DNA of 64,000 bases from NCBI GenBank assembly GCA_035651755.1, contig DASRFA010000015.1, positions 16,997 through 80,996 of the forward strand. The letters run 5' to 3'. The stretch comes from DASRFA01 sp035651755 (GTDB lineage Bacteria > Desulfobacterota > Binatia > UBA12015). Position numbers and translations under genes: made by a program. Of the stretch, positions 26,951 through 36,490 are shown in pieces. Each line of letters starts with the position of its first letter. Positions within the stretch are counted from its first letter, which is position 1. Under the pieces are notes generated by a model. It did no database searches. It was not told the origin of the DNA and was given only the letters and a program-made list of their open reading frames with translations.

Positions 26951-27834
26951 TGCGCGCGCTCGCGCGCGAGAACGCTGCCATGGAGATCGAGCCGATCGGC
27001 GACCTCGCGGAACCGTCGCCCGTCGCACGGAAGGTCGCGCGCCTGCGCGCGATCGTTCGGTCGCTCGACTCCGCCGTCGTCGCGTACTCGGGCGGCGTCG
27101 ACTCGGCGTTCGTCCTCCGGATCGCGGTGGAGCAGCTGGGGGAGCGCGCGCTCGCCGTCACGACGAGCTCCGCCGCGGTGCCGGCGCACGAGCTGGCGGA
27201 GGCGCGCGAGCTCGCCCGCGCGGTCGGCGGCCGGCACGTCGTCGTATCGACCGACGAGGTCGCGATCGCGGACTACGCGAAGAACCCGATCAACCGGTGC
27301 TACTTCTGCAAGGACAACCTCTATCGCATCTGCCATGAGCACGCGGAGCGCCACGGGCTCGCGGCGATCGTCGACGGCGTCAACGTCGACGACCTCGGCG
27401 ACCACCGCCCGGGGCTCGGCGCGGCCGCCGAGCAGCGGATCCGGCACCCGCTGGTGGAGGCCGGGATGACGAAGAGCGACGTTCGGGAGGCGAGCCGGGC
27501 GCTCGGCCTGGCGACGGCCGAGAAGCCCGCGTCGCCCTGCCTCGCGTCGCGCTTCCCCTACGGGACCGCGATCACCCACGAGCGGCTCCACCAGGTGGAG
27601 CGTGCCGAGGCGGCGCTCAGAGCGCTCGGGTTCCGGGAGTTCCGCGTCCGCTACGAGGAGGCGACGGCGCGGCTCGAGATCGCCGAGGCGGAGATCGCGC
27701 GCTGCCTCGATCCCGAGCTCCGGCGCGCGATCGTCGCCGCGGTGCGCGAGGCCGGCTTCGCGCGCGTGGTGCTGGACCTGGCCGGGTTCCGGAGCGGCGG
27801 CCTGAACCCCGAACCGCACCGCCAAAGGCCCTGA
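26950..27834 (+). CDS. larE: ATP-dependent sacrificial sulfur transferase, LarE family
   Basis: 294 residues. The PP-loop ATP pyrophosphatase motif YSGGVDSAFVL is at 46-56. Cysteines at 117 and 120 (NRCYFCKDNLYRI), 128 and 197 (KPASPCLASRFPYG) are present; Cys197 aligns with the catalytic or sacrificial Cys of LarE. Family: LarE thiolates the pincer precursor to the nickel-pincer nucleotide cofactor of lactate racemase. No larB, larC or larA is in the window. Several cysteines make an Fe-S, cluster-recycling type of LarE possible; that is inference. A start at 26980 is an alternative. Confidence 0.9.
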   Translation: MRALARENAAMEIEPIGDLAEPSPVARKVARLRAIVRSLDSAVVAYSGGVDSAFVLRIAVEQLGERALAVTTSSAAVPAHELAEARELARAVGGRHVVVSTDEVAIADYAKNPINRCYFCKDNLYRICHEHAERHGLAAIVDGVNVDDLGDHRPGLGAAAEQRIRHPLVEAGMTKSDVREASRALGLATAEKPASPCLASRFPYGTAITHERLHQVERAEAALRALGFREFRVRYEEATARLEIAEAEIARCLDPELRRAIVAAVREAGFARVVLDLAGFRSGGLNPEPHRQRP

Positions 27835-27848
27835 AGGCCGGTCAGGGC
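27828..27848. repeat. Inverted repeat across the larE stop, between convergent larE and carD
   Basis: GCCCTGA-AGGCCGG-TCAGGGC is a perfect 7-bp inverted repeat with a 7-nt loop; the larE TGA forms part of the left arm. It sits in the gap between the converging larE and carD genes and could help terminate transcription from both sides. No T-tract follows, so it is not a typical intrinsic terminator. Confidence 0.4.
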
Positions 27849-27876
27849 GCGCAGCGCGACGAGCCGTGAGGCGCGC

Positions 27877-28362
27877 TCAGGGCGCGAAGATCGTCCGCAG
27901 CTCCTCCATGATCTTCTCTTCGGGGTGCTGGCGGGCGATCGCGAGCTCCTTCACGAGGAGGTTGCGCGCGGTGTCGAGCATCTTCCGCTCGCCGAACGAG
28001 AGCTCCTTGTCTCCCTTCAGGACGAACAGGTCGCGCAGCACCTTGGCGATCTCCAGGACGGAGCCCGTCTTGATCTTCTCGGTGTACTCGCGATAGCGAC
28101 GATTCCAGGTCTGCTGGTCGATCTCGACCTTCTTGTCGCGCAGGATCTTGTACACCTTGGTGACCATGTCCTTGCCGATGATCCGGCGGAGCCCCACGGA
28201 CTCGACGTTCTCGGTTGGGACCATGATGGTCATGTCGCTCTCCAGGAAGCGGAGCATGTAGAACTTCTTCTCCGTCCCGGCGATCGTCCGGCTCTGGATG
28301 CTCTCGATGACGCCGACTCCATGTGCCGGATACACGACCTTTTCCCCAACTTTAAACGACAT
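27877..28362 (-). CDS. carD: CarD-family RNA polymerase-binding regulator
   Basis: 161 residues. The N-terminal RNAP-interacting Tudor-like domain is clear (FKVGEKVVYPAHGVGVIESI, KFYMLRFLESDMTIMVP), followed by a helical DNA-binding half (QQTWNRRYREYTEKI, ELSFGERKMLDTARNLLVKE). CarD stabilises open complexes at promoters, especially rRNA promoters. A readable promoter (TTGCTT-17-TAGAAT) and a strong ribosome site (GGAGGG) precede it. Codon use is less extreme in GC than neighbours, consistent with a highly expressed gene with Lys/Asn/Ile codons. Confidence 0.96.
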   Translation of the reverse strand: MSFKVGEKVVYPAHGVGVIESIQSRTIAGTEKKFYMLRFLESDMTIMVPTENVESVGLRRIIGKDMVTKVYKILRDKKVEIDQQTWNRRYREYTEKIKTGSVLEIAKVLRDLFVLKGDKELSFGERKMLDTARNLLVKELAIARQHPEEKIMEELRTIFAP

Positions 28363-28392
28363 AAGGGCGGGACCCTCCAGGAACGCGGGCGA

Positions 28393-28421
28393 ATTCTAAC
28401 GGAAATTTACACTTGAAGCAA
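28393..28421 (-). promoter_or_regulatory. Sigma-70-type promoter of carD
   Basis: The minus strand reads TTGCTT (28421-28416), a 17-bp spacer, then TAGAAT (28398-28393; 5 of 6 to TATAAT). Transcription would start near 28386, leaving a short leader that contains GGAGGG (28378-28373) before the ATG at 28362. The local AT-richness is exceptional for this chromosome. Confidence 0.6.
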
Positions 28422-28447
28422 CAATGGACGTTCGTCGACCGTAGCCT

Positions 28448-28462
28448 CATAACGACGTTATG
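28448..28462. promoter_or_regulatory. Perfect palindrome upstream of the carD promoter
   Basis: CATAACG-A-CGTTATG is a 15-bp perfect inverted repeat with a 1-bp centre, 27 bp upstream of the carD -35 element and just beyond the rimI stop codon. Its position and AT-rich arms suggest a regulator-binding site for carD. There is no T-tract, so it is not a terminator for rimI. Confidence 0.45.
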
Positions 28463-28473
28463 GGCGCGACGCG

Positions 28474-28953
28474 TCAGCCGCTCGCCGCCCACTCCGCGAC
28501 GAGCGCGTGGTGGCGTGGCGCATAGTAGTCGCGACGGCGGCGAACCACGCGGAATCCGAGCGATTCGTAGAGCGCCCGGGCCGGCAGGTTGCGCTCCGAG
28601 ACCTCGAGCGTGACGACGCGCGCCCCCTTCCGCCGGGCTTCGGCCAGGAGGAGCCGCAGGAGCCTACGGCCGAGCCCCCGGCCCCGCACGGTGGAAGCCG
28701 CGGCGAGGTTCAGGAGGTGCATCTCGTCCGCGACGTGCCACCGGACGAGGTAGCCGACGACGGCGGCGGGATCGCCGCGCGGGTGGGCCACGAGCGAGCG
28801 CGAGAACGGGACGTCGAGCTCGTGCTCGAACGCGCTCCTCGGCCAAGGGTGGTCGAAGGAGGTACGCTCGATCCGGACCACCTGGCTCAGGTCCTCGCGC
28901 GTCATCGGGCGCACCAGGAAGCGTTGGCGCGGGCGTCGCCGCGCGACGGTCAC
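28474..28953 (-). CDS. rimI: Ribosomal-protein-alanine N-acetyltransferase RimI (GNAT)
   Basis: 159 residues from the GTG at 28953, which overlaps the fabH stop as GTGA. FLVRPMTREDLSQVVRIERT and the DHPWPRSAFEHEL segment are typical of RimI; acetyl-CoA-binding pyrophosphate loop TVRGRGLGRRLLRLLLAEA; C-terminal LEVSERNLPARALYESLGF and RRRDYYAP. It acetylates the N-terminal Ala of ribosomal protein S18 in E. coli. It closes the four-gene operon that starts with the ferredoxin fusion. Confidence 0.92.
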   Translation of the reverse strand: MTVARRRPRQRFLVRPMTREDLSQVVRIERTSFDHPWPRSAFEHELDVPFSRSLVAHPRGDPAAVVGYLVRWHVADEMHLLNLAAASTVRGRGLGRRLLRLLLAEARRKGARVVTLEVSERNLPARALYESLGFRVVRRRRDYYAPRHHALVAEWAASG

Positions 28954-29957
28954 CAGCGCACGAGCGCGGACGCCCACGTGAAGCCCGCCCCGAACGCCGC
29001 CAGGCAGACGAGCTTACCCGCGCTCACGCGCCCGTCCGCGATCGCCTCGGAGAGCGCGAGCGGGATCGAGGCGGCCGTCGTGTTGCCGTAGCGCTCGATG
29101 TTGTTCACCACCTTCGACTCGTCGAGCTCGAGGCCCATCGCGACCATCTGGTTGATGCGCAGGTTCGCCTGGTGCGGGATCAGGACGTCGAGCTGCGAGA
29201 GGTCGAGGTCGTTGTAGGCGAGCGCCTCGCGGATCACCTCGGGGAAGCGGGTCACGGCGTGCCGGAACACGAACTTCCCCTGCATGCGGGGGAACGCGCT
29301 CGGATCGGGGCCGTCCAGGTCCTCGGGCGCGATGCGCGGGCGGCGGCGGCTCGCGGCCGCTTCGAGCCAGAGCTTCTCGGCGTACTTGCCGTCGGCGTGG
29401 AGGTGCGTCGACAGGATGCCGCGCTCGGGCTCGGGCGACGGGCCGAGGACGACGGCGCCCGCTCCGTCGCCGAAGATGACGGCGACCTCCCGGCCGCGCG
29501 TCGTGAGGTCGAGCCCCGTCGAGTGGATCTCGCCGCCGACGACGAGCGCGTGGCGCGCGCGCCCCGCGCGGATCGCCGCGTCGGCGCACGCGAGGCTGTA
29601 GATGAACCCGGAGCACTGGTTCTTGACGTCGAACGCGGGCACGCGGCGCGCGCCGAGCTTCGACGCGAGGAGGCACGCCGACGCGGGCCAGTCGATGTCG
29701 GGCGAAAGCGTCGCGAAGACGATCAAGTCGATGTCCGAGACGCCGAGGCCGGCGGAGCGCAGCGCCTCCTCCGCGGCGATCTTTCCGAGATCGCTCGCAC
29801 CGCAGTCGGCCGCGACGTGCCGGCGCTCGCGGATGCCGGTGCGCTGCTGGATCCAGTCGTCCGACGTGTCCATCACGCGGCTCAGGTCGTCGTTCGTCAC
29901 GACGCGATCCGGAACCGCGGTGCCGATGCCCAGGATGTGCGATCGCAGAACCGCCAT
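28950..29957 (-). CDS. fabH: 3-oxoacyl-ACP synthase III (KASIII/FabH), catalytic triad intact
   Basis: 335 residues. The triad is complete: Cys115 (FDVKNQCSGFIYSLA), His262 (LIPHQANLRINQM) and Asn292 (RYGNTTAASIPLALSEA). N-terminal TSDDWIQQRTGIRERR is the FabH signature. Compared with E. coli FabH (317 residues) it carries an extra loop at about 200-225 (RRRPRIAPEDLDGPDP), in the region that shapes the acyl and partner pocket, so it may start a specialised fatty acid or ketone rather than serve general initiation. It lies 17 nt downstream of a second KASIII-like gene that lacks the triad. Confidence 0.93.
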   Translation of the reverse strand: MAVLRSHILGIGTAVPDRVVTNDDLSRVMDTSDDWIQQRTGIRERRHVAADCGASDLGKIAAEEALRSAGLGVSDIDLIVFATLSPDIDWPASACLLASKLGARRVPAFDVKNQCSGFIYSLACADAAIRAGRARHALVVGGEIHSTGLDLTTRGREVAVIFGDGAGAVVLGPSPEPERGILSTHLHADGKYAEKLWLEAAASRRRPRIAPEDLDGPDPSAFPRMQGKFVFRHAVTRFPEVIREALAYNDLDLSQLDVLIPHQANLRINQMVAMGLELDESKVVNNIERYGNTTAASIPLALSEAIADGRVSAGKLVCLAAFGAGFTWASALVRW

Positions 29958-29974
29958 GCGACCTCCGCTTCCCC

Positions 29975-30991
29975 TCACGCCTCGAGCGCCGCCGCGCCGT
30001 ACGTGAAGCCCGGCCCCGCCGCGACCAGGAGCGCCCGCGCGCCCGCGTGGAGCGCGACCAGCCGGCGCGCGAGCGCGATCGCGATCCCGCCCGCCATCAC
30101 GTGGCCGAACTCGCGCGTCGGAACGACCGTCCGCTCGCGCGCGACCCCGAGCGCTTCGCCGGCATCGCCCGCGACCGCCGGGTCGACGTAGTCGATCACG
30201 AGAAGGTCGACGTCCGAGGGCCGCCACCCGGCCGCGTCGAGCACCTCGCGCGCGGCCGCGCCGAGCCGATCGCGAGCGATCGGAGCGAGCGCGGCGAGGT
30301 CGCCGCGTGGGAAGTGCTTGCCGGCGGCGATGTCCGCCGCGGTGATGCGAACCGGCGTCTGGTAGCTCGCGGGATACTCGCACCAGAAGCGATCGGCGAG
30401 CTCGCCCTCGGTCGTCCAGCGCACCGCGACCAGGCGCGGGCCCGAGTCGGCCTGGCCGACGACGGCCGCCGCCGCGCCGTCGCCGAAGCGCGGCGTCATG
30501 TCGCGGCCGCGGGGCGTCGCATCGAGACCGCCCGCGTGGACCTCGCCCGCGGCAATCAGCATCCGCGCGTAGCGCGCGTCGCGGCCGCCCCGCGGAGCGG
30601 GCACCGCGGCGAACGAGCTCGCGAGGTCGAGCGCGCAGAGGAAGCCCGCGGTCTGCGCGCGGACGTCGAGCGCGCCGACCGTCGGAGCGCCGAGCTTCTC
30701 CTGCAGGTAGCAGGCGGCGCCCGGGAACGTGACGTCCGGCGTCGCGGTCGCGAAGACGATCAGACCGAGCTCGTCGACCGTCGTGCGCGCGGCCGCGAGC
30801 GCGTCGCGCGCGGCGCGCAGCGCGAGGTCCGAAGGGCCCTCCCCGTCCGCAGCGCGATGGCGCTCCGCGATCCCGGTCCGGGCCGCGATGTCGGCGGCCG
30901 GCTCTCCCAGCGCGGCCGCGAGCTCCTCGTTCGAAACGATCTGCGGCGGCAGGCAGTGGCCGAGGCCGAGGACCCGCAGGTCAGGCGGCAT
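29975..30991 (-). CDS. KASIII-like protein lacking the catalytic triad
   Basis: 338 residues with a clear thiolase/KASIII fold (LGLGHCLPPQIVSNEEL, ARTGIAERHR, LIVFATATPDVTFPGAA). The active-site positions are changed: Cys is Thr114 (LDVRAQTAGFLCALD), His is replaced by Tyr in LLVIDYVDPAVAG (aligned with LIPHQAN), and the Asn of 'GN' is His in REFGHVMAGG. It should not catalyse Claisen condensation by the usual route. In known heteromeric KASIII systems such as PqsB/PqsC an inactive partner pairs with an active one; the adjacent FabH is the obvious candidate partner. It overlaps the ferredoxin fusion gene by 11 nt. Confidence 0.9.
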   Translation of the reverse strand: MPPDLRVLGLGHCLPPQIVSNEELAAALGEPAADIAARTGIAERHRAADGEGPSDLALRAARDALAAARTTVDELGLIVFATATPDVTFPGAACYLQEKLGAPTVGALDVRAQTAGFLCALDLASSFAAVPAPRGGRDARYARMLIAAGEVHAGGLDATPRGRDMTPRFGDGAAAAVVGQADSGPRLVAVRWTTEGELADRFWCEYPASYQTPVRITAADIAAGKHFPRGDLAALAPIARDRLGAAAREVLDAAGWRPSDVDLLVIDYVDPAVAGDAGEALGVARERTVVPTREFGHVMAGGIAIALARRLVALHAGARALLVAAGPGFTYGAAALEA

Positions 30992-32411
30992 CCGCGGCGC
31001 CGGGCATGTGGCTCGCGACCGACTGCTTCAGGATCACGACGTCGAGGTTCTTGTCGCGATAGCGGTACACGAAGCCGAAGCAGCGCTCGCCGAGCGGGAT
31101 CCGGGTCGTGAAATCGGGCGGGAACGCGGGCGCGCTCGCGGCGACCGTCCGGAGCCGCGGGTCGATGACCTTTCCATGCACCTCGAACCAGCTCGACCGC
31201 AGCGAGAGCGCGAGCCCGTAGTCCGGCATCTCGTCGCCGAGGCCGAGCTCTTCCTTGATGCCCGATGGCGGGATGCGGCGCGGCAGCTCGAGCCGGAAGA
31301 CGTACCCGCCAGGTCGCTCCTCGACGGCGAAGATCTCGCCGTAGCGCCGCTCGCGCTCGCGCTTCTCGTCGAACGCGCCGGCGGTCTGGTAGTAGCCCTC
31401 GACCGCAACCTCGCCGGTCGACCGGCCGCCGCTGAACCGGTTCGCGATCGGCAGCACGAGCGGGACGAGCGCCGGTCCGTAGAAGCTTCCGCGCCACACG
31501 ATCTCGGAGGTCGGCCGCGCGAAGATGACGGCCTCGCGGAGGCGCGCGATCGCCTCGAGGATCGCCGCGAGGAGCCCGTAGAAGAACCAGGGGCGCACCG
31601 CGTCGCTGTAGAGGCTGTCGCCTCGCACGAGGACGGCGAACGCGGTCAGGACGAGCGGCAGCGCGACGACGTGCATCAGGATGTTGAGGCCGGTCGCACC
31701 AGCGGCGCTGAACACGCGCGGGTTCCCGACGCTCGCCTCGAGGCGCGCCTTGATCCCCGCGGGAAGCGCACCGAGCAGCGGCTGCGAGAGGGCGATGACG
31801 AGGCGAAGCGGCGCCGGGAGCGTCCCCGGCCCCGCGCTCGGGCTCGCGAGCTCGAGCGCCTCCTCGTAGTCGATCGGCAGCTCGCCGCTGAAGGGAGCCG
31901 TCCGCGGCGCGGGCTGCTGGAGCGGCGCCGCCACCTTCTTCTCGACCTTGCCGATCCGGACGACCGGCGCGGGCGCGGCGGCCTTGGCGGCGGGGGCGGC
32001 GGCCGGAGCGGCGGCTGCGGCGGCCGCGGGGGCCGCGGGGGCGTCGCCGGCGGCCGCGGCCGGAGCGGCGCCGTCGCCGCCGACCTTGAAGCGCGACGGG
32101 AAGTCCGGCCCGAAGGTCTTGTCGGGATGGAGCTCCTGCGCCCGCGTCAGGAGGAGCTGCTCGCTCTCCACGATGTTCGGGTTCGGGATGCAGCAATCGA
32201 CCGGGCACACCGCGGCACAGGCCTCGTGGTCGTAGAAGCCGACGCACTCGGTGCACTTCTCGGGGACGATGTAGAAGATCTCGTTGCTCAGCGCGGCGTG
32301 CTTCGCGCCCTGCCAGTCGTACTCCACCCCGCCCTGGTAGATCGCGGTGTTGGGACACTCGGGCTCGCACGCTCCGCAGTTGATGCACTCGTCGGTGATC
32401 ATCGTCGCCAT
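30981..32411 (-). CDS. Ferredoxin-membrane-crystallin-like fusion protein
   Basis: 476 residues from the ATG at 32411 (GGAGG 10 nt upstream). Residues 1-75: two [4Fe-4S] sites, Cys9-x2-Cys12-x2-Cys15-x3-Cys19 (ECINCGACEPECP) and EKCTECVGFYDHEACAAVCP, an Alvin-type ferredoxin with a long loop in the second site. Residues about 110-180: Ala/Pro-rich linker. Residues about 200-330: a membrane region with one or two helices (GLNILMHVVALPLVLTAFAV; PWFFYGLLAAILEAIARL). Residues 350-470: a beta-rich domain (GGYVFRLELPRRIPPSGIK, FEVHGKVIDPRLRT, GFVYRYRDKNLDVVILKQ) resembling Hsp20/crystallin folds. First gene of the KASIII operon. I know no characterised homologue. Confidence 0.88.
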   Translation of the reverse strand: MATMITDECINCGACEPECPNTAIYQGGVEYDWQGAKHAALSNEIFYIVPEKCTECVGFYDHEACAAVCPVDCCIPNPNIVESEQLLLTRAQELHPDKTFGPDFPSRFKVGGDGAAPAAAAGDAPAAPAAAAAAAPAAAPAAKAAAPAPVVRIGKVEKKVAAPLQQPAPRTAPFSGELPIDYEEALELASPSAGPGTLPAPLRLVIALSQPLLGALPAGIKARLEASVGNPRVFSAAGATGLNILMHVVALPLVLTAFAVLVRGDSLYSDAVRPWFFYGLLAAILEAIARLREAVIFARPTSEIVWRGSFYGPALVPLVLPIANRFSGGRSTGEVAVEGYYQTAGAFDEKRERERRYGEIFAVEERPGGYVFRLELPRRIPPSGIKEELGLGDEMPDYGLALSLRSSWFEVHGKVIDPRLRTVAASAPAFPPDFTTRIPLGERCFGFVYRYRDKNLDVVILKQSVASHMPGAADAA

Positions 32412-32550
32412 CGCGACAAAACCTCCAAGAATCTCGAGTCGGGGCCGTGGGTCCCGCGCCCGCGCGCGTGCCAATCCCCGGCCTCCGGAGACGAACGAAG
32501 GACTCTAGCGACTGACTTCGGGGCAGACAAGGAAGCGTTCGCCCTCCACC

Positions 32551-32578
32551 TTGCATGTCGTCCCGGCGTGGCTATGGT
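32551..32578 (+). promoter_or_regulatory. Possible promoter of groEL
   Basis: TTGCAT, 16 bp, TATGGT (32573-32578) lie about 80 bp upstream of the groEL ATG in the 246-bp divergent gap. No CIRCE-type repeat (TTAGCACTC-N9-GAGTGCTAA) is visible. Weak matches; offered as the best candidate only. Confidence 0.3.
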
Positions 32579-32657
32579 CCGCGTGCCCGGGCGACGGGCC
32601 GTCGCACGGCCTCGCCTGCGGGGACGCGATCTCGATCCAAGAAGGAGACGACACGCC

Positions 32658-34282
<1,625 letters not shown>

Positions 34283-34289
<7 letters not shown>

Positions 34290-34906
34290 GAGGGAGCGTC
34301 GCCGCGTCGGGCACGTTGCTCCAGCGCGCTGAAGACCTCGTCGAAGCGCGCGCGGGCGGCGGCTTCGCTGGCGGCGTTCTCGATCACGTAGTCGGCGCGG
34401 GCGACCTTCTCGGCGAGAGGCATCTGCGAGCGGATGCGGTCGTCGGCCTGCTCCGGCGTGAGCGCATTGCGAGCGCAAAGCCGCGCGCGCTGCAGCTCCG
34501 GTGACGTCGTGACGACGACGAGGGGCCGCCAGGCTTCGACCTGGCCGTTCTCGACGAGGAGCGCCGACTCGTAGACGACGATCGGGCTTCCGCTGCGCTC
34601 GGCCGCGGCGATCCGATCGACCACGAGCTGCCCGATGAACGGGAAGGTCGCGTTCATGAGGCGCCTGCGCAGGCGATCGTCCGCGAAGATCGTGCGGCCG
34701 AGCGCCGCGCGGTCGAGCGTGCCGTCGTGCAGGAGCACGCCCTCACCGAACTCCGCGACGACGGCCGCGAGCCCCGGCGTGCCGGGGGCGACCGCGTCGC
34801 GCGCCGCCTGATCGTCGTCGACGACCGGCACGCCGCGCTCGCGGAAGAACCGCGCGACCAGGCTCTTGCCGCAGGCGATCCCGCCGGTGAGGCCCACGCG
34901 CAGCAT
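34283..34906 (-). CDS. coaE: Dephospho-CoA kinase
   Basis: 207 residues. P-loop LRVGLTGGIACGKSLVARFF at the N-terminus, the VVDDDQAARDAVAPG acidic substrate motif, PIVVYESALLVENG (LID/CoA side), and VVTTSPELQRARLCARNALT. It phosphorylates the 3'-hydroxyl of dephospho-CoA, last step of CoA synthesis. It stands next to the CoA-transferase pair, though on the other strand; the link is probably coincidental. Confidence 0.95.
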
Positions 34907-34962
34907 GCGGAGGCGCAGTCGTACCGACCCGCCCCCGAAGCCACAACCTCGCCTTGCCGGCG

Positions 34963-35250
34963 ATGAGCGATCCCGATAGATCGACGCCGATGTACTTCGT
35001 CACCATGGGAAAGCCGGGCTACGTGCTCTTCTCGACGACGCCGCAAGGCCGCGCCGCGATCGGGCTCACGGAAACCGGCGTGGTCCGGCTTCTGGCCCCG
35101 GGCGACCAGAAGGGAGAGTGGCGCACGCTTCGCGAGTGGCCGACCCGCGCCTACTCCCACACCGACCTCTTCGTCATGCTCGGCGGGATGGCGGAGCCCG
35201 AGCGCGCCGAGGACCTGCTCGCCTCGCTGCCGCGAGAGACGCTCTCCTGA
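34963..35250 (+). CDS. Small conserved-looking hypothetical protein
   Basis: 95 residues (ATG 34963; ATG 34990 also possible). Codon third positions are strongly GC and the protein is rich in aromatic and turn residues (MYFVTMGKPGYVLFSTTPQG, GEWRTLREWPTRAYSH, DLFVMLGGMAEPERA), so I think it is real. No domain or signal peptide is recognised. It precedes the CoA-transferase pair on the same strand with a 13-bp gap, so it may belong to the same transcript. Confidence 0.6.
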   Translation: MSDPDRSTPMYFVTMGKPGYVLFSTTPQGRAAIGLTETGVVRLLAPGDQKGEWRTLREWPTRAYSHTDLFVMLGGMAEPERAEDLLASLPRETLS

Positions 35251-35263
35251 ACGAGGCGCGACG

Positions 35264-36490
35264 GTGAGCGCCACGCCCACGGCACGCGACGCTCTCGCGG
35301 GCATCCGCGTCGTCGAGTGCGGCGATTTCGTCGCCGCTTCGTACGCCGCCAAGCAGCTCGCCGACCTCGGCGCGGAAGTCGTCAAGATCGAGCCGCCGGG
35401 AAGCGGCGACACGGCGCGGCGCCGCGGCCCGTTCGCCGGCGGAAGGCCGGATCCCGACGCGAGCGGGCTCTACCTCTACCTGAACACGAACAAGCGCGGC
35501 ATCGCGGTCGACCTCGAGAGGAGCGAGGGCCGCGAGGTGCTGGCGCGCCTGGCGCGCGAGGCCGACGTCGTGATCCACGACGTCGCGCCGCTCGACATCG
35601 CCCGCCTCGGGCTCGACGCGGACGAGCTCCGCGCCGCGAACCCGGGGCTCGTCGTCACGTCCATCAGCCCGTTCGGGCTCACCGGCCCGCATCGCGACCT
35701 CCGCATGCACGACCTCAACCTGTGGTGCGCGGGCGGCGTCGCGACCCTGAACGGAGGCGGCCCGGGAGCCGACGATCTCCCGCCGCTCAAGGCGTTCGGC
35801 CAGCAGGCGGGATTCCAGGCGGGCTTGAACGGCGCCCTCGGATCGCTCGCCGCGCTCTTCGAGCGGCTCACGTCGGGCGAAGGCCAGCTCGTCGAGATCT
35901 CGATGCAGGAGTGCTTGACGTCGATTCTCGAGATGACGTTCGAGTTCTATCCGTACATGGGCCTGATCCCGTCCCGCCTCGGCCAGAAGCCGATCCAGCC
36001 GCTCGACTTCCTCGAGTGCAAGGACGGGTGGGTCTTCATCTGCTGCGTCGAAGAGCACCAGTGGCACCGCTTCGTCGAGATGGTCGGCAATCCGGAGTGG
36101 GCGTCGATGGAGCTCTTCGAGAATCGGCTGACGCGCGGCGCGAACTGGGACGCGCTCCAGATCTTCCTGAACGAGCTCGCGTCGCAGTACACGGTCGAGG
36201 AGCTCTACCATCAGGCGCAGGCGCGGCGGATTCCGTTCGCGCCGGTTTCGACGATGGGCGACCTGCTCGCGTCCGACCACCTGAAGGCGCGCGGCTTCTT
36301 CGCGACCGTCGAGTCGCCGGCGGGGGGGGACGTCACCATGCCGGGCGCGCCCTATCGTCACTCGTCGACGCCGTGGCGCATCCGGCGGCGCGCGCCGCGC
36401 CTCGGCGAGCACACCGCCGACGTGCTCGGTGAGCTCGGCTACTCCTCCGGCGAGATCGCGCGGCTCCGCGAAGCGGGGGTCGCGCAGTGA
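35264..36490 (+). CDS. CaiB/BaiF (family III) CoA-transferase, catalytic Asp missing
   Basis: 408 residues from a GTG. Family III features: RVVECGDFVAASYAAKQLADLGAEVVKIEPPGSGD at the N-terminus (interlocked dimer fold), TNKRGIAVDLERSEGRE and SGEGQLVEISMQE. The catalytic Asp normally found about 15 residues before the conserved GAxxxLAAL helix is not present: the segment reads KAFGQQAGFQAG, with Gly183 at the equivalent place where the next gene has Asp184. It may be a non-catalytic partner of the next gene, as in heteromeric family III enzymes such as BbsEF. Its stop overlaps the next gene's GTG (GTGA). Confidence 0.93.
   Translation: MSATPTARDALAGIRVVECGDFVAASYAAKQLADLGAEVVKIEPPGSGDTARRRGPFAGGRPDPDASGLYLYLNTNKRGIAVDLERSEGREVLARLAREADVVIHDVAPLDIARLGLDADELRAANPGLVVTSISPFGLTGPHRDLRMHDLNLWCAGGVATLNGGGPGADDLPPLKAFGQQAGFQAGLNGALGSLAALFERLTSGEGQLVEISMQECLTSILEMTFEFYPYMGLIPSRLGQKPIQPLDFLECKDGWVFICCVEEHQWHRFVEMVGNPEWASMELFENRLTRGANWDALQIFLNELASQYTVEELYHQAQARRIPFAPVSTMGDLLASDHLKARGFFATVESPAGGDVTMPGAPYRHSSTPWRIRRRAPRLGEHTADVLGELGYSSGEIARLREAGVAQ

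Noticed and set aside
32412..32657. CIRCE heat-shock operator upstream of groEL
   Set aside because: No TTAGCACTC-N9-GAGTGCTAA or close variant is present in the divergent gap.
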